This document shows positions 8,656-17,047 of a stretch of DNA of 64,000 nt, one piece after another. Under the pieces are notes generated by a model that did not search any database, was not told the origin of the DNA, and saw nothing but the letters and a program-made list of their open reading frames with translations. This DNA is from Paracoccaceae bacterium (GTDB lineage Bacteria; Pseudomonadota; Alphaproteobacteria; Rhodobacterales; Rhodobacteraceae): the NCBI GenBank assembly GCA_030750975.1, contig JASMHC010000016.1, positions 1-64,000 of the forward strand, given 5' to 3'. The first letter of the stretch is position 1, and every line of letters starts with the position of its first letter. The position numbers were made by a program, and so were the translations under genes.

Positions 8656-9249
8656 ATGTTCACAGGCATCATCACCGATATTGGCACAGTCATCCACACC
8701 GAACAGCGCGGCGACCTGAAGGCGCGGATCCGCACCGCCTATGACACCGCCGGTATCGATATCGGCGCGTCCATCGCCCATGACGGGATTTGCCTGACGG
8801 TGATTGCGCTGGGCGAGGATTGGTATGACGTGGAGATCAGCGCCGAAAGCATCGCGATCACCAATATCGGCCGCAACATGTGGCAGCCGGGGGTCAAGCT
8901 GAACCTCGAACGCGCCCTGAAAGTCGGGGACGAGCTGGGCGGCCATATCGTGTCGGGCCATGTGGACGGCGTGGCCGAGATTGTCGGGATGCAGGACGAA
9001 GGCGACAGCACCCGCTTTACCTTCCGCGCGCCTGAAAACCTTGCCAAGTTTATCGCCCCCAAAGGCTCGGTGGCCCTGAACGGCACGTCGCTGACGGTGA
9101 ACGCGGTGGATGGCTGCGATTTCGGCGTCAACATCATCCCGCATACCAAATCCGTCACCACTTGGGGGGCGGCCAAGGTCGGCGATGCGGTCAATCTCGA
9201 GATCGACACGCTCGCCCGCTATGTGGCGCGCCTGCAAGACTGGGCGTAA
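8656..9249 (+). CDS. ribE: Riboflavin synthase alpha chain
   Basis: The enzyme dismutates two molecules of 6,7-dimethyl-8-ribityllumazine into riboflavin plus the pyrimidine precursor. The 197 residues form two tandem lumazine-binding barrels, residues 1-95 (MFTGIITDIG, DGICLTVI) and 96-190 (GGHIVSGHVDGV, GTSLTVNAV). Both domain repeats and the MFTGI start are diagnostic. CAGGAGA lies upstream of the ATG. No FMN riboswitch was found in the 189-base leader. The neighbouring hairpin at 9290-9310 ends the transcript. Confidence 0.96.
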   Translation: MFTGIITDIGTVIHTEQRGDLKARIRTAYDTAGIDIGASIAHDGICLTVIALGEDWYDVEISAESIAITNIGRNMWQPGVKLNLERALKVGDELGGHIVSGHVDGVAEIVGMQDEGDSTRFTFRAPENLAKFIAPKGSVALNGTSLTVNAVDGCDFGVNIIPHTKSVTTWGAAKVGDAVNLEIDTLARYVARLQDWA

Positions 9250-9255
9250 ATCGCC

Positions 9256-9310
9256 CCTTTCTTTTGTCTTCAAATATCCCGGGGGTTTCAAAGGGGGCAG
9301 CGCCCCCTTT
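9256..9310. terminator. Hairpin terminator between ribE and the UPF0173 gene
   Basis: A perfect 9-bp-arm hairpin (AAAGGGGGC, loop AGC, GCCCCCTTT at 9290-9310) lies between convergent genes and is preceded by TCTTCAAATATCCCGGGGG. It is a short relative of the elements at 3854 and 20478 and can act in both directions. Confidence 0.65.
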
Positions 9311-9318
9311 GCCCTGCG

Positions 9319-10011
9319 CTAAATTTCGATCACCCCCATCACTTCCGGTTCGATCACATCCACCCCCGGCAGTCCATCCACCAGCGCTTGCGCCGATTGC
9401 TCTAAAATCGGAAAGGTTCTGTAATGGCACGGGATCACCGTCCTGAAATCGAAAAACGTCTTCGCCGCATAGGCCGCCCGGCGCATGTCCATGGTGAAAT
9501 GCCCGCCGGCGCATAGAATGCCGATATCGGGCTTGTGCAGATCGTGGAAGATTTTCATATCCGCCATCACGTCGGTGTCTCCGCTGACATAGATCGAATG
9601 GCCTTCGCCCTCGATAACAAAGCCGCATTCCGTCCCCGCCCAGACCGGCCCGTCCTCGGTGCCGAAGCTCGAGGAATGCACCGCGTTCACCATTGTCACC
9701 TTCACATTGCCGCAAGACACCGTGCCGCCCTTGTTGAAACCGATGGTCTGAACGCCTTCTTTGGCTTCCCAATATTGCATCAGGTCATATTGCCCGACGA
9801 TCGGAATGCCGAGTTTCTTTGCCAAAGGCACAATGTCGGTCGCGTGATCCCCGTGGCCATGGGTCAGCAGCAGAAAGCTGCCCCCCTTGACCGCTGCGTC
9901 GTGCTGATCTTCGGGCAAAACCGGGTTGCCGGTCAGCCAGGGGTCGATCAGCAAAACCTGATCTTCGATCTCAAGACGGAATGATCCGTGGCCCAGCCAG
10001 ATGATTTTCAT
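9319..10011 (-). CDS. UPF0173-type metal-dependent hydrolase (metallo-beta-lactamase fold)
   Basis: A 230-residue metallo-beta-lactamase-fold hydrolase of the UPF0173 type. The opening MKIIWLGHGSF and the metal site HGHGDH (residues 51-56) are typical, followed by a second histidine (AVHSS), SGDTDV and CGGHFTMD. Proteins of this group are used throughout bacteria, but the natural substrate is unknown. The start at 10011 follows GAGGAAAGC; the longer frame to 10287 is a shadow over the ceramidase gene. It is divergent from the 10073 gene. Confidence 0.88.
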   Translation of the reverse strand: MKIIWLGHGSFRLEIEDQVLLIDPWLTGNPVLPEDQHDAAVKGGSFLLLTHGHGDHATDIVPLAKKLGIPIVGQYDLMQYWEAKEGVQTIGFNKGGTVSCGNVKVTMVNAVHSSSFGTEDGPVWAGTECGFVIEGEGHSIYVSGDTDVMADMKIFHDLHKPDIGILCAGGHFTMDMRRAAYAAKTFFDFRTVIPCHYRTFPILEQSAQALVDGLPGVDVIEPEVMGVIEI

Positions 10012-10072
10012 GCTTTCCTCCGTGATGACTTTGGCTACATGGTACCACCGAAGCGGCGAAGGGGAAGCATTG

Positions 10073-10738
10073 ATGGACTGGAGCGCACAGATCGATTCGT
10101 ATTGCGAACGGCTTGGTCCGGGGTTCTGGGCCGAGCCGGTGAACGCGGTTTCCAATGCGGCTTTCCTGATCGCCGCCTTTATCCTGTGGCGAAAGCTGCG
10201 CGGGCAGGGCTTGCCTTTGGCCATGGGGCTGGTCGGCATTCTGGCCGCAATCGGCATTGGCAGCTTTTTGTTCCACAGTTTTGCCACCCGCTGGGCGGCC
10301 CTGGCGGATGTGCTGCCGATCCTGATCTACATCCTGGTCTATATCTATACCGCCAACCGCGCCTATTGGGGGCTGTCGCCATGGCCCGCGCTGGGGCTGA
10401 CGGCGGCGTTTCTTCCCTATGCCGCCGCCACGACCCCTGTCTTTATCTGGCTTGGCGTCGGCGGAGGCTCGGCCGGGTATGCCCCCGTGCCTTTGCTGAT
10501 CCTGATCTATGCCGTCCTGCTTCGAAACCGTCTTCCACAGGTTTCAAAAGGGCTGGCCATCGGTGCGGGTCTTCTGATCCTGTCGCTGACCTTCCGCACC
10601 ATTGACCTGCCCGCTTGCGCGGATTTCCCGCTGGGCACGCATTTCTTGTGGCATGTGCTGAATGCGGTCATGCTGGGCTGGATGATCGACGTCTACCGCC
10701 GCCATGCCCTTGCGCAGAAAGCCCCCCATGTCGTCTAG
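10073..10738 (+). CDS. Ceramidase-domain (CREST superfamily) membrane protein
   Basis: A 221-residue, roughly seven-helix membrane protein of the alkaline ceramidase group (PF05875). The metal-site residues of the CREST superfamily are visible: SFLFHS with His68, Asp79 (ALADVLP) and the C-terminal pair His190/His194 in THFLWH. Alkaline ceramidases hydrolyse the amide bond of ceramide; bacterial members are mostly untested. The ATG at 10073 follows GGGGAAGC. It overlaps the MFS gene by 11 bases, suggesting coupled expression. Sphingolipid metabolism is not otherwise visible here. Confidence 0.82.
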   Translation: MDWSAQIDSYCERLGPGFWAEPVNAVSNAAFLIAAFILWRKLRGQGLPLAMGLVGILAAIGIGSFLFHSFATRWAALADVLPILIYILVYIYTANRAYWGLSPWPALGLTAAFLPYAAATTPVFIWLGVGGGSAGYAPVPLLILIYAVLLRNRLPQVSKGLAIGAGLLILSLTFRTIDLPACADFPLGTHFLWHVLNAVMLGWMIDVYRRHALAQKAPHVV

Positions 10739-11909
10739 AAGCCACGTTGTCGCCGGTGCCTTCGCGACACAATTCATCGTCATTGGCGTGCTGTTCAGCA
10801 TGGGGCTGTTCTTCAAGGTGTTCGAGCAAGAGTTCGGCTGGTCACGGACCTTGGTGTCCAGCGCCAATGCACTGGCCATGTTCATGATGGGGGTGCTGGC
10901 GATGTTCGGCGGACGGCTGAGCGACCGGCTGGGGCCGCGCCGGGTTCTGACCGTGGCAGGCGTCCTGTTTGGCATCGGGCTGGCGGGGTTGTCGCAGATC
11001 ACCCTGCCGTGGCAGTTCTTTGCGCTGATGGGCACTTTGGTTGCGGCGGGGCTTGGAACCCATGACGTTGTCACCCTGTCCACCATCGCCCATTGGTTCG
11101 ACAAACGCCGGGGGGTGATGACAGCCGTGGTCAAGGTGGGCACGGCCATGGGGCAGGTGACGGTGCCTCTGGCGGTCGCGGCGTTGATTGCCGGGGTCGG
11201 ATGGCGCAGCACCTTCCTGATCACCGGGATCGTGGCGGGGGCGGTGCTGGTAGCCGCGGCCTCGCGCATGCGCTATCCCGACGCGGGCGAAGGCCCGGTG
11301 ACATCCGGCGCAAACGGCAAAACCGGTCTAAGCCCGGCCGAGGCGCGGGCCTCGGCGACCTTTTGGGTGATGTGCCTGATCCAGTTCCTGTTCTTCTCGA
11401 CCCTGACTTCGGTGCCGCTGCATATCGCGCCGCATGGCATGGATATGGGGCTGACAACCGCCATTGCCGCCACGTTGATGTCGGTGATGGGCGGGGCGAG
11501 CATCGCCGGACGATTGGTCATGGGGGCGCTGATCGACCGGATCGGCTGCCGCAATACACTGAGCCTGTGCCTGTTTTTGCTGGTGCTGGTGCTTGTGGGC
11601 TATTCGCTGGTCGCGTCGCCTTCTTTGCTGTTCGTCAATTCGGCGGTCTATGGCTTTGCCCATGGGGCGCTGTTCGTCGTGATCTCGCCAACCGTCGCTT
11701 ATTATTTCGGCATGCGCGCCCATGGCGGGCTTTTCGGCACCGTCTTGTTCTTCGGCACCATCGGCGGCGCCATCGGGCCGATTGCGATGGGCGCGGCCTA
11801 TGATGCGCTTGGCAGCTATACCCCGGCGTTTCTGACATTGGCCGCTCTTGTCGCGCTGGCCTTTCTGCTGGCCCGCAGCCTGCCAATCGCCTCTGAACAG
11901 TCCAGCTAA
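10728..11909 (+). CDS. MFS transporter
   Basis: A 393-residue major facilitator with about 12 membrane helices. The loop 2-3 signature appears as GGRLSDRLGPRRVL (near residue 65), and the matching loop after helix 8 as AGRLVMGALIDRIG. The layout resembles monocarboxylate/oxalate-type carriers, but the substrate cannot be assigned. The ATG at 10728 was chosen because it immediately precedes the first helix; an ATG at 10704 is also possible. It overlaps the ceramidase-like gene and is followed by a 182-base gap holding two repeats. Confidence 0.82.
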   Translation: MSSRSHVVAGAFATQFIVIGVLFSMGLFFKVFEQEFGWSRTLVSSANALAMFMMGVLAMFGGRLSDRLGPRRVLTVAGVLFGIGLAGLSQITLPWQFFALMGTLVAAGLGTHDVVTLSTIAHWFDKRRGVMTAVVKVGTAMGQVTVPLAVAALIAGVGWRSTFLITGIVAGAVLVAAASRMRYPDAGEGPVTSGANGKTGLSPAEARASATFWVMCLIQFLFFSTLTSVPLHIAPHGMDMGLTTAIAATLMSVMGGASIAGRLVMGALIDRIGCRNTLSLCLFLLVLVLVGYSLVASPSLLFVNSAVYGFAHGALFVVISPTVAYYFGMRAHGGLFGTVLFFGTIGGAIGPIAMGAAYDALGSYTPAFLTLAALVALAFLLARSLPIASEQSS

Positions 11910-11910
11910 G

Positions 11911-11950
11911 GTGTTTGCCAAATTGCCGTGCCTCGACACTGTGGTTAAAC
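11911..11950 (+). repeat. Degenerate copy of the GCGTTTC repeat family (copy A2)
   Basis: GTGTTTGCCA, then CGTGCCTCGACACTGTGG, resembles the left part of the family as seen at 48971 and 8531. It lies 24 bases before copy A, giving the same two-part arrangement as at 48971-49078. Confidence 0.3.
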
Positions 11951-11974
11951 GCGCGAAACCTGCTCGGGGTGGGA

Positions 11975-12018
11975 GCGTTTCAAAAACAGCGTTGCGTCCT
12001 GGGGTGATCCCGAAACGC
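11975..12018 (-). repeat. GCGTTTC...GAAACGC repeat (copy A), upstream of gatC
   Basis: A 44-bp element with perfect 7-bp inverted ends (GCGTTTC and GAAACGC). Read on the minus strand it follows the consensus: GCGTTTCGGGAT at one end and TTTTTGAAACGC at the other. It ends 73 bases before gatC. The inner part aligns with copy E at 49036-49078. Confidence 0.6.
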
Positions 12019-12091
12019 TTTCGCCCACCCCCCTCTTGCGAGCCGCGAACAGGGGCGGTAAACGCCTATCGACCGCATAAGGGAGACCCCC

Positions 12092-12379
12092 ATGTCAATC
12101 GACACAAAAACCGCAGCCAAGGTGGCGCATCTGGCGCGTATTCGCGTGGAAGACGACAAGCTTCCGGCGCTGGCGCAGGAATTCAACAACATCCTTGGCT
12201 TCATTGAACAACTCAACGAGGTGGATGTCGAAGGTGTCGAGCCAATGACCTCGGTCACGCCGATGCGGCTGAAACGCCGCGAAGATGTTGTGACCGACGG
12301 TAATATGCCCGAAAAAGTCATGTCGAACGCGCCCGATGCGCGCGAAGGGTTTTTCGCGGTTCCGAAGGTGGTTGAGTGA
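12092..12379 (+). CDS. gatC: Asp/Glu-tRNA amidotransferase subunit C
   Basis: GatC is the small clamp subunit of the GatCAB complex, which turns Glu-tRNA(Gln) or Asp-tRNA(Asn) into the amide form. It wraps around GatA and links it to GatB. The 95 residues have the usual pattern: [10 protein letters not shown] near the start, [24 protein letters not shown] in the middle and the closing [26 protein letters not shown] precedes the ATG. The stop overlaps the gatA start (TGATG). Confidence 0.96.
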   Translation: MSIDTKTAAKVAHLARIRVEDDKLPALAQEFNNILGFIEQLNEVDVEGVEPMTSVTPMRLKRREDVVTDGNMPEKVMSNAPDAREGFFAVPKVVE

Positions 12380-13860
12380 TGTCTGAATTAAACAAAATGA
12401 CCCTTGCCGATGCGCGCAACAATCTGCGGGCCGGTGAAATCACTTCCGTTGAGCTGACCGAGGCCTGCCTTGCGGAAATCGACGGGTCCGATGCGCTGAA
12501 CGCATTTGTTCACAACACGCCCGAGATTGCGATGCAGCAGGCCCAGGCGGCGGACGCGCGGATTGCCGAAGGCGATGCACCGTCGATGTGCGGCCTGCCG
12601 ATCGGCATCAAGGATTTGTTTTGCACCAAGGGCGTGCCGTCGCAGGCGGCATCGCGCATTCTGGACGGTTTCAGGCCGGAATATGAATCGACCGTCAGCC
12701 AGAACCTGTTTGACGCGGGCGCGGTGATGCTGGGCAAGCTGAACATGGACGAGTTTGCCATGGGATCGTCAAATGAAACCAGCGTTTACGGCAACGCGGT
12801 CAACCCGTGGAAGGTGGATGACCGCGCGTTGACCCCCGGCGGTTCGTCCGGTGGCTCGGCCGCGGCAGTTGCGGCGGACCTGTGCCTTGCCGCCACCGGA
12901 ACCGATACCGGCGGCTCGATCCGCCAGCCCGCGGCCTTTACCGGCATCACCGGTATCAAGCCGACCTATGGGCGGTGTTCGCGCTGGGGGATCATTGCGT
13001 TTGCCTCGTCTTTGGATCAGGCGGGACCAATGACCAAATCGGTGCGCGATGCGGCGATCATGCTGGAGGCGATGTGTGGCCATGATCCGAAAGACAGCAC
13101 CAGCGCCGATTTGGCCGTGCCGAATTTCGAGGCGATGCTGTCGGGCGACATTCGCGGCAAGGTGATCGGTATCCCGAAGGAATACCGCATGGACGGCATG
13201 CCGGAAGAGATCGAGCAGCTTTGGGCCGATGGCACCGCCATGCTGAAAGACGCGGGCGCCGAAATCCGTGACATCACCCTGCCGCACACCAAATACGCGC
13301 TGCCTGCCTATTACGTGATCGCGCCTGCCGAGGCGTCTTCGAACCTCGCCCGCTATGACGGGGTGCGCTATGGCCACCGCGCCACTTTGGAAGCGGGCGA
13401 CGGCATCACCGAGATGTACGAAAAAACCCGCGCCGAGGGCTTCGGGCACGAGGTTCAGAACCGCGTGATGATCGGCACCTATGTGTTGTCGGCAGGCTTC
13501 TATGACGCCTATTACAACCGCGCCCGCCGTGTACGCGCCTTGATCAAGAAAGACTTCGATGATGTGTTCGCCGCAGGTGTCGATGCGATCCTGACCCCGG
13601 CGACCCCGTCCTCGGCCTTTGGCTTGGGGGAAATGGCGGATGCCGATCCGGTGCAGATGTATCTGAACGACGTGTTCACCGTAACCGTGAACCTTGCCGG
13701 GCTTCCGGGTATCAGCGTTCCGGCGGGGCTGGATTCCAAGGGTCTTCCGCTGGGTCTGCAACTGATCGGCAAGCCCTGGGAAGAGGGCGATATGCTGAAT
13801 ATTGCCTATGCGCTCGAGGGTGCGGCAGGATTTGTAGCCAAGCCTGCGAAGTGGTGGTAA
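12379..13860 (+). CDS. gatA: Asp/Glu-tRNA amidotransferase subunit A
   Basis: GatA is the amidase-signature subunit that releases ammonia from glutamine for GatB. The 493 residues match family length. The Ser-cisSer-Lys triad is visible: Lys78 in GIKDLF, Ser156 in PGGSSGGS and Ser180 in [10 protein letters not shown]. The ATG at 12379 follows a GTG in the same frame and overlaps the gatC stop, so gatC and gatA are translationally coupled. gatB is not in the window. Confidence 0.96.
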   Translation: MSELNKMTLADARNNLRAGEITSVELTEACLAEIDGSDALNAFVHNTPEIAMQQAQAADARIAEGDAPSMCGLPIGIKDLFCTKGVPSQAASRILDGFRPEYESTVSQNLFDAGAVMLGKLNMDEFAMGSSNETSVYGNAVNPWKVDDRALTPGGSSGGSAAAVAADLCLAATGTDTGGSIRQPAAFTGITGIKPTYGRCSRWGIIAFASSLDQAGPMTKSVRDAAIMLEAMCGHDPKDSTSADLAVPNFEAMLSGDIRGKVIGIPKEYRMDGMPEEIEQLWADGTAMLKDAGAEIRDITLPHTKYALPAYYVIAPAEASSNLARYDGVRYGHRATLEAGDGITEMYEKTRAEGFGHEVQNRVMIGTYVLSAGFYDAYYNRARRVRALIKKDFDDVFAAGVDAILTPATPSSAFGLGEMADADPVQMYLNDVFTVTVNLAGLPGISVPAGLDSKGLPLGLQLIGKPWEEGDMLNIAYALEGAAGFVAKPAKWW

Positions 13861-13884
13861 ACCACGCCAAAACGCGAGGCGGGT

Positions 13885-14544
13885 ATGAAGAAATTTCTGT
13901 TTATTGGCGCAAGTCTGGTTCTGGCGGCCTGTGAGGCCGCGACCGATGGTTTGGAAGAGGCAACACCGCTGGATATGCCGGTGCCGCAGGCCTCGGTGAT
14001 TTCGCAGGAAATTGTGTTGGACGGGACCACCGAATTCGTTCCGGCCGAAACGCCCGAAAGCCGCGCCAACGAAACCGAGCTGGTGCATACCGATGATCTG
14101 AACACCACGATTGTCGAAGCCAACCCCGACAATGCCGCGCCAGAGCTGTTTGGCCTGTCCGACGAAAACGATTTCGAGGCGGTTTCTGAACGTCAGACCG
14201 TCGAAAGCGATGCCGAGCGTCTGGCCGCGAACCGCGAACGCTATAAGCTGATCGAGCCGACGGATATTCCGCAACGTCCCGGTCAGGCTGGCCCGAATAT
14301 CGTGGCCTATGCATTGGCCACCGACAATCCGCTGGGCGAACCCTTGTACAAGCGTTTCCTGTTGTTCATGACGTCTGAAAAATACGTGAACACCTGCGGA
14401 TCCTACGCCTCGCCCGATTTGGCGCAGATCGCCTTTCTGGAAGCGGGCGGACCGGAAAAAGATCCTTTGGGCATCGACCCTGATGGCGACGGCTTTGCCT
14501 GCGCCTGGGATCCGGGCGCGTTCCGCTCGGTCGCCGGAAGCTGA
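13885..14544 (+). CDS. Putative lipoprotein with excalibur-like calcium motif
   Basis: A 219-residue protein with a lipoprotein signal (VLAAC, Cys16), so anchored in a membrane facing the periplasm. The middle is acidic and low in predicted structure. The C-terminal part has a conserved cysteine (NTCGSYASP) and DPDGDGFACAWDPGAFR, an excalibur-like aspartate motif that suggests calcium binding. Function is unknown. It follows gatA by 24 bases and precedes rnpB. Confidence 0.75.
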   Translation: MKKFLFIGASLVLAACEAATDGLEEATPLDMPVPQASVISQEIVLDGTTEFVPAETPESRANETELVHTDDLNTTIVEANPDNAAPELFGLSDENDFEAVSERQTVESDAERLAANRERYKLIEPTDIPQRPGQAGPNIVAYALATDNPLGEPLYKRFLLFMTSEKYVNTCGSYASPDLAQIAFLEAGGPEKDPLGIDPDGDGFACAWDPGAFRSVAGS

Positions 14545-14580
14545 TTGCATTCCGCCTCGGGCCTGATTATCTGACATTCC

Positions 14581-14994
14581 GCGTGGAGGGCCGGATGGCC
14601 GCCCAGCCGGGCCGGTTAAGCCGACACGGCTGGGAGGAAAGTCCGGACTCCGGGAAGCAATGGTGCCGGGTAACGCCCGGGCAGGGAAACCTGACGGATA
14701 GCGCCACAGAGAACAGACCGCCCAGCCGGCTTGGCTATGCCAACAGGCTGGGTAAGGGTGAAACGGTGGGGTAAAAGCCCACCGGGGGGCTGGCAACAGT
14801 CCCCGCATGGCAAGCCCCACCAGGAGCAATGCCAAATAGGGATTTCACGAGGGTACGCCCTCAGGGCCGCTTCCGCCCAGAAATCCGGGTTGGCAGCTAG
14901 AGACCGTCTGGCAACAGGCGGTTGAGATGAATGGTCATCCAGTCCCGGATCAAGGTCCGGGATGGACAGAATCCGGCTTATAGGCTCTCCACGC
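14581..14994 (+). ncRNA. rnpB: RNase P RNA (class A)
   Basis: RNase P RNA is the catalytic subunit that trims tRNA 5' ends. The conserved GAGGAAAGTCCGGACTCC lies near 14633 and the 3' signature ACAGAATCCGGCTTATAGGC near 14967. The outer stem is formed by GCGTGGAG (14581-14588) and CTCCACGC (14987-14994), which set the ends. At 14938-14966 the peripheral hairpin reads as a REP-like palindrome (TCCCGGA, TCAAGG, TCCGGGA), similar in core to the one at 58763-58787. The conserved core looks intact. Confidence 0.93.
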
Positions 14995-15008
14995 GATATC
15001 CGCCCCGT

Positions 15009-15086
15009 TGTCATCCCCGCGCAAGCGGGGATCTCTCTCCATCAAGCGCCGAACCTCGCGAGGTCCCTGCTTTCGCAGGGATGACA
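15009..15086. repeat. REP/MITE-like palindromic element next to rnpB
   Basis: A 78-bp element with inverted ends (TGTCATCCCCGC on the left, GCAGGGATGACA on the right). It holds two end hairpins, CCCCGC-GCAA-GCGGGG and TCCCTGC-TTTC-GCAGGGA, and a central 12-bp palindrome ACCTCGCGAGGT (15053-15064). This is the form of short non-coding mobile repeats in many proteobacteria. It starts 14 bases after rnpB and may help end its transcript. Confidence 0.7.
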
Positions 15087-15189
15087 GGCGTTCCAAAAAA
15101 GCGCGGAATCAAGGCCGCAGGCCGCCGCGCAATCGCCGACCCGCCACGATGGGGCGGCTCTATTAATTTTTGGAAATCTCCCCCCTCCA

Positions 15190-15233
15190 TTGACTTTTTC
15201 TTAACTATTTGCATGTATCGCAAATGAGATACA
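15190..15233 (+). promoter_or_regulatory. Promoter and operator of the toxin-antitoxin pair
   Basis: A -35 like TTGACT at 15190-15195 sits about 17-18 bases before ATGTAT/TGTATC. Overlapping it, TGTATC (15214-15219) and GATACA (15228-15233) form an inverted repeat with 8 bases between. The site is just before the antitoxin start at 15247, as expected for autoregulation. Confidence 0.5.
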
Positions 15234-15246
15234 AAGGTGATCAGAG

Positions 15247-15507
15247 ATGAGTTCCATGCTTCATGTCCGGCTTGACGACGATCTGAAAGACAAGGGAAAT
15301 GCCGCGCTGGAAGCGATGGGATTAACGGCGTCCGAGGCTGTGCGGTTGCTTTATCACCGCATTGTCGCAGATCAGGCCTTTCCGTTGGAACTAAAGGTTC
15401 CCACGGCAAAAACCCAAGCGGCGATGGACGAGGCCGAGGAAATCCTTGCCAAGCGGCAGGAACGGTTCGCCTCAGCCGAAGACATGATCGCGGCCCTTGA
15501 AGACTAA
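15247..15507 (+). CDS. RelB/DinJ-family antitoxin
   Basis: An 86-residue antitoxin of the RelB/DinJ type. The N-terminal half reads as a ribbon-helix-helix (MLHVRLDDDLKDKGNAALEAMGLTASEAVRLLY), which binds operator DNA. The charged C-terminal half (residues 55-86) would neutralise the toxin. It lies upstream of the toxin and overlaps it by 11 bases. The inverted repeat at 15214-15233 is the likely operator. The pair sits in an islet between rnpB and rpmG. Confidence 0.85.
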   Translation: MSSMLHVRLDDDLKDKGNAALEAMGLTASEAVRLLYHRIVADQAFPLELKVPTAKTQAAMDEAEEILAKRQERFASAEDMIAALED

Positions 15508-15823
15508 AGGCAAGAAACGCGCGCACCCGCCAAGGGCATGCGATTTCACGCGGCAATTTCACAAGGATTGGCAGCGTCTGGATCGCAGCGGGCGATTTGA
15601 CATGGGCTGCCTGAAACAGGTGATGATGCTGATCGTCACCAACGATGCGCCGCTGGGGCCGGAATGGAGAGATCATGCGTTGGTTGGTGATTGGGCGGAT
15701 CACCGTGAATGTCATGTCGGGGGCGATTTTCTGTTGATCTATCGGGTGGATGATAACGTTGGGAAAAGTGGCATGGTCGTGTTTGTCCGTGCAGGTACGC
15801 ATGCAGAGTTATTCCGGGAATAG
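15497..15823 (+). CDS. YafQ-family mRNA interferase toxin
   Basis: A 108-residue RelE-fold toxin of the YafQ type, which cleaves mRNA on the ribosome. The catalytic residues of E. coli YafQ appear in order: His in RDHALVGDW, His and Asp in RECHVGGDFLLIYR, and the C-terminal His in GTHAELF. The start is a TTG at 15497 within the antitoxin end, so translation is coupled. All key residues are present, which suggests the toxin is active when free. Confidence 0.85.
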   Translation: MKTKGKKRAHPPRACDFTRQFHKDWQRLDRSGRFDMGCLKQVMMLIVTNDAPLGPEWRDHALVGDWADHRECHVGGDFLLIYRVDDNVGKSGMVVFVRAGTHAELFRE

Positions 15824-15904
15824 ACTCGGAAAACATTCCCAAAATCGAATGTCACCCTTGAAATCCAGCCGCCCCGCCTCAACTATGCTGGCAGGAGGAT
15901 GCAT

Positions 15905-16627
15905 ATGGCTTTGCTGGATCACAGTGATGTAACCGGATTGCCCGAAGATGACTGGCGTCGTCAGGCATTCGACGATCTGTCCGAGCGTCTGACCCCACCG
16001 TCAGATTTTCCCTGCACGTTCAGCCAGAACGCATTCCGGCGCGAACTTATCCGGTTTTCCTTTGTCGGGGAGGTCGGCTTCGCAGCTGCACAGCAAGACC
16101 TGCATGCCTATGTCGAAGACTGCCGTGATTGGGACGGCAAAGTGAACACAGCGCGACCGCTTTTGATGATCTTCTCGGACACGGTTGCAGGATTCGACCG
16201 GCTTGAGGATTTCCACAGCTTTGGCTGGCAAGCGTTACAGCAATGGCACCTACATGACGCTGAAGACTGGCCCAAGGGTGTCTCGAAACAAGCGACGTCG
16301 CCATTCTGGTCTTTCAGCTTTGCGGGGATGCAATTGTTCGTCAACATGTCCGCCCCGCTGCACACCCGTCGAAAAAGCCGCAATCTTGGACGCTTCTTGA
16401 CCCTTGTCATCAACCCGAGAGAGCGGTTTGATATTGTCGCGGGCAACACGCCCGAGGGTCAGCGTGTGCGGTCTAAAATCCGCAAGCGGGCCAAGGCTTA
16501 CGACGGGCTGCCACACTCGCCGCTATTGGGCAGCTACCAGAAAGGCGAGCTTGAATGGGTGCAGTATGCTCTGGGCGAAACGAATGAAGCGGCGTTAGAC
16601 AAATGTCCGTTCCAATTTCGTGATTGA
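15905..16627 (+). CDS. YqcI/YcgG family protein (GntA-like haem enzyme relative)
   Basis: A 240-residue protein of the YqcI/YcgG family (PF08892). The family includes GntA, the haem-dependent N-hydroxylase of guanitoxin synthesis. Family blocks seen: FPCTFSQNAFRRELIRF near residue 34, HTRRKSRNLGRFLTLVINPRERFD near 150, and the closing EWVQYALG...CPF. The ATG at 15905 has AGGAGG 6 bases upstream; an ATG at 15899 would touch that site. The substrate is unknown. No other guanitoxin genes are nearby, so an arginine- or guanidine-type substrate is only a suggestion. Confidence 0.7.
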   Translation: MALLDHSDVTGLPEDDWRRQAFDDLSERLTPPSDFPCTFSQNAFRRELIRFSFVGEVGFAAAQQDLHAYVEDCRDWDGKVNTARPLLMIFSDTVAGFDRLEDFHSFGWQALQQWHLHDAEDWPKGVSKQATSPFWSFSFAGMQLFVNMSAPLHTRRKSRNLGRFLTLVINPRERFDIVAGNTPEGQRVRSKIRKRAKAYDGLPHSPLLGSYQKGELEWVQYALGETNEAALDKCPFQFRD

Positions 16628-16642
16628 TTTCCCATATCCCTG

Positions 16643-16670
16643 TTGACTCGGGCGCAGGCATCGCTAAAAG
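16643..16670 (+). promoter_or_regulatory. Probable rpmG promoter
   Basis: TTGACT (16643-16648) and TAAAAG (16665-16670) are 16 bases apart and lie about 57 bases before the rpmG start. The match to a vegetative promoter is good for this GC-rich DNA. Confidence 0.55.
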
Positions 16671-16726
16671 GCGGGCTTCATGAATTCGTTAGGGCGAGAT
16701 GCGCCCGCCCGAACTGGAGAAAAACC

Positions 16727-16894
16727 ATGGCGAAGCCAACCACGATCAAAATCCGCCTGAACTCGACCGCGGGCACCGGCCACTTCTATGTGACCAAGAA
16801 AAACGCACGGACCATGACCGAGAAAATGGTCGTTCGTAAGTATGACCCGGTTGTGCGCAAGCACGTCGAATACAAAGAAGGCAAGATCAAGTAA
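16727..16894 (+). CDS. rpmG: 50S ribosomal protein L33
   Basis: A 55-residue ribosomal protein of the large subunit. The opening [13 protein letters not shown] and the block [11 protein letters not shown] with [15 protein letters not shown] are diagnostic for L33. This version has no cysteines, so it is the zinc-independent type. The ATG follows CTGGAGAAA. The gene is monocistronic, with a promoter at 16643-16670 and a strong terminator at 16920-16944. Confidence 0.97.
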   Translation: MAKPTTIKIRLNSTAGTGHFYVTKKNARTMTEKMVVRKYDPVVRKHVEYKEGKIK

Positions 16895-16919
16895 GATCAG
16901 CATTCTGCAAAGTGAAATG

Positions 16920-16944
16920 GCCGTCTGGTTCAGGCGGCTTTTTT
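16920..16944 (+). terminator. Terminator of rpmG
   Basis: GCCGTCTG, loop GTT, CAGGCGGC, then six Ts: a classic intrinsic terminator 25 bases after the rpmG stop. Confidence 0.9.
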
Positions 16945-17047
16945 ATTGCCGGAAATCTTTGTTAAAACCCTTAACATTGACCCGGGTCATACCCATATGT
17001 GGCCTGCCACGTAGAATGTGCGTGTCGCATGTGATGAGGATCAAAAG

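Noticed and set aside
12769-14835. 688-codon minus-strand frame over gatA and the lipoprotein gene
   Set aside because: It runs antisense to gatA, whose motifs are clear, and also across rnpB; no domain is visible.
16955-16980. CtrA site TTAA-N-TTAA near 16961
   Set aside because: The spacing is five bases, not seven, so it does not fit the CtrA consensus.
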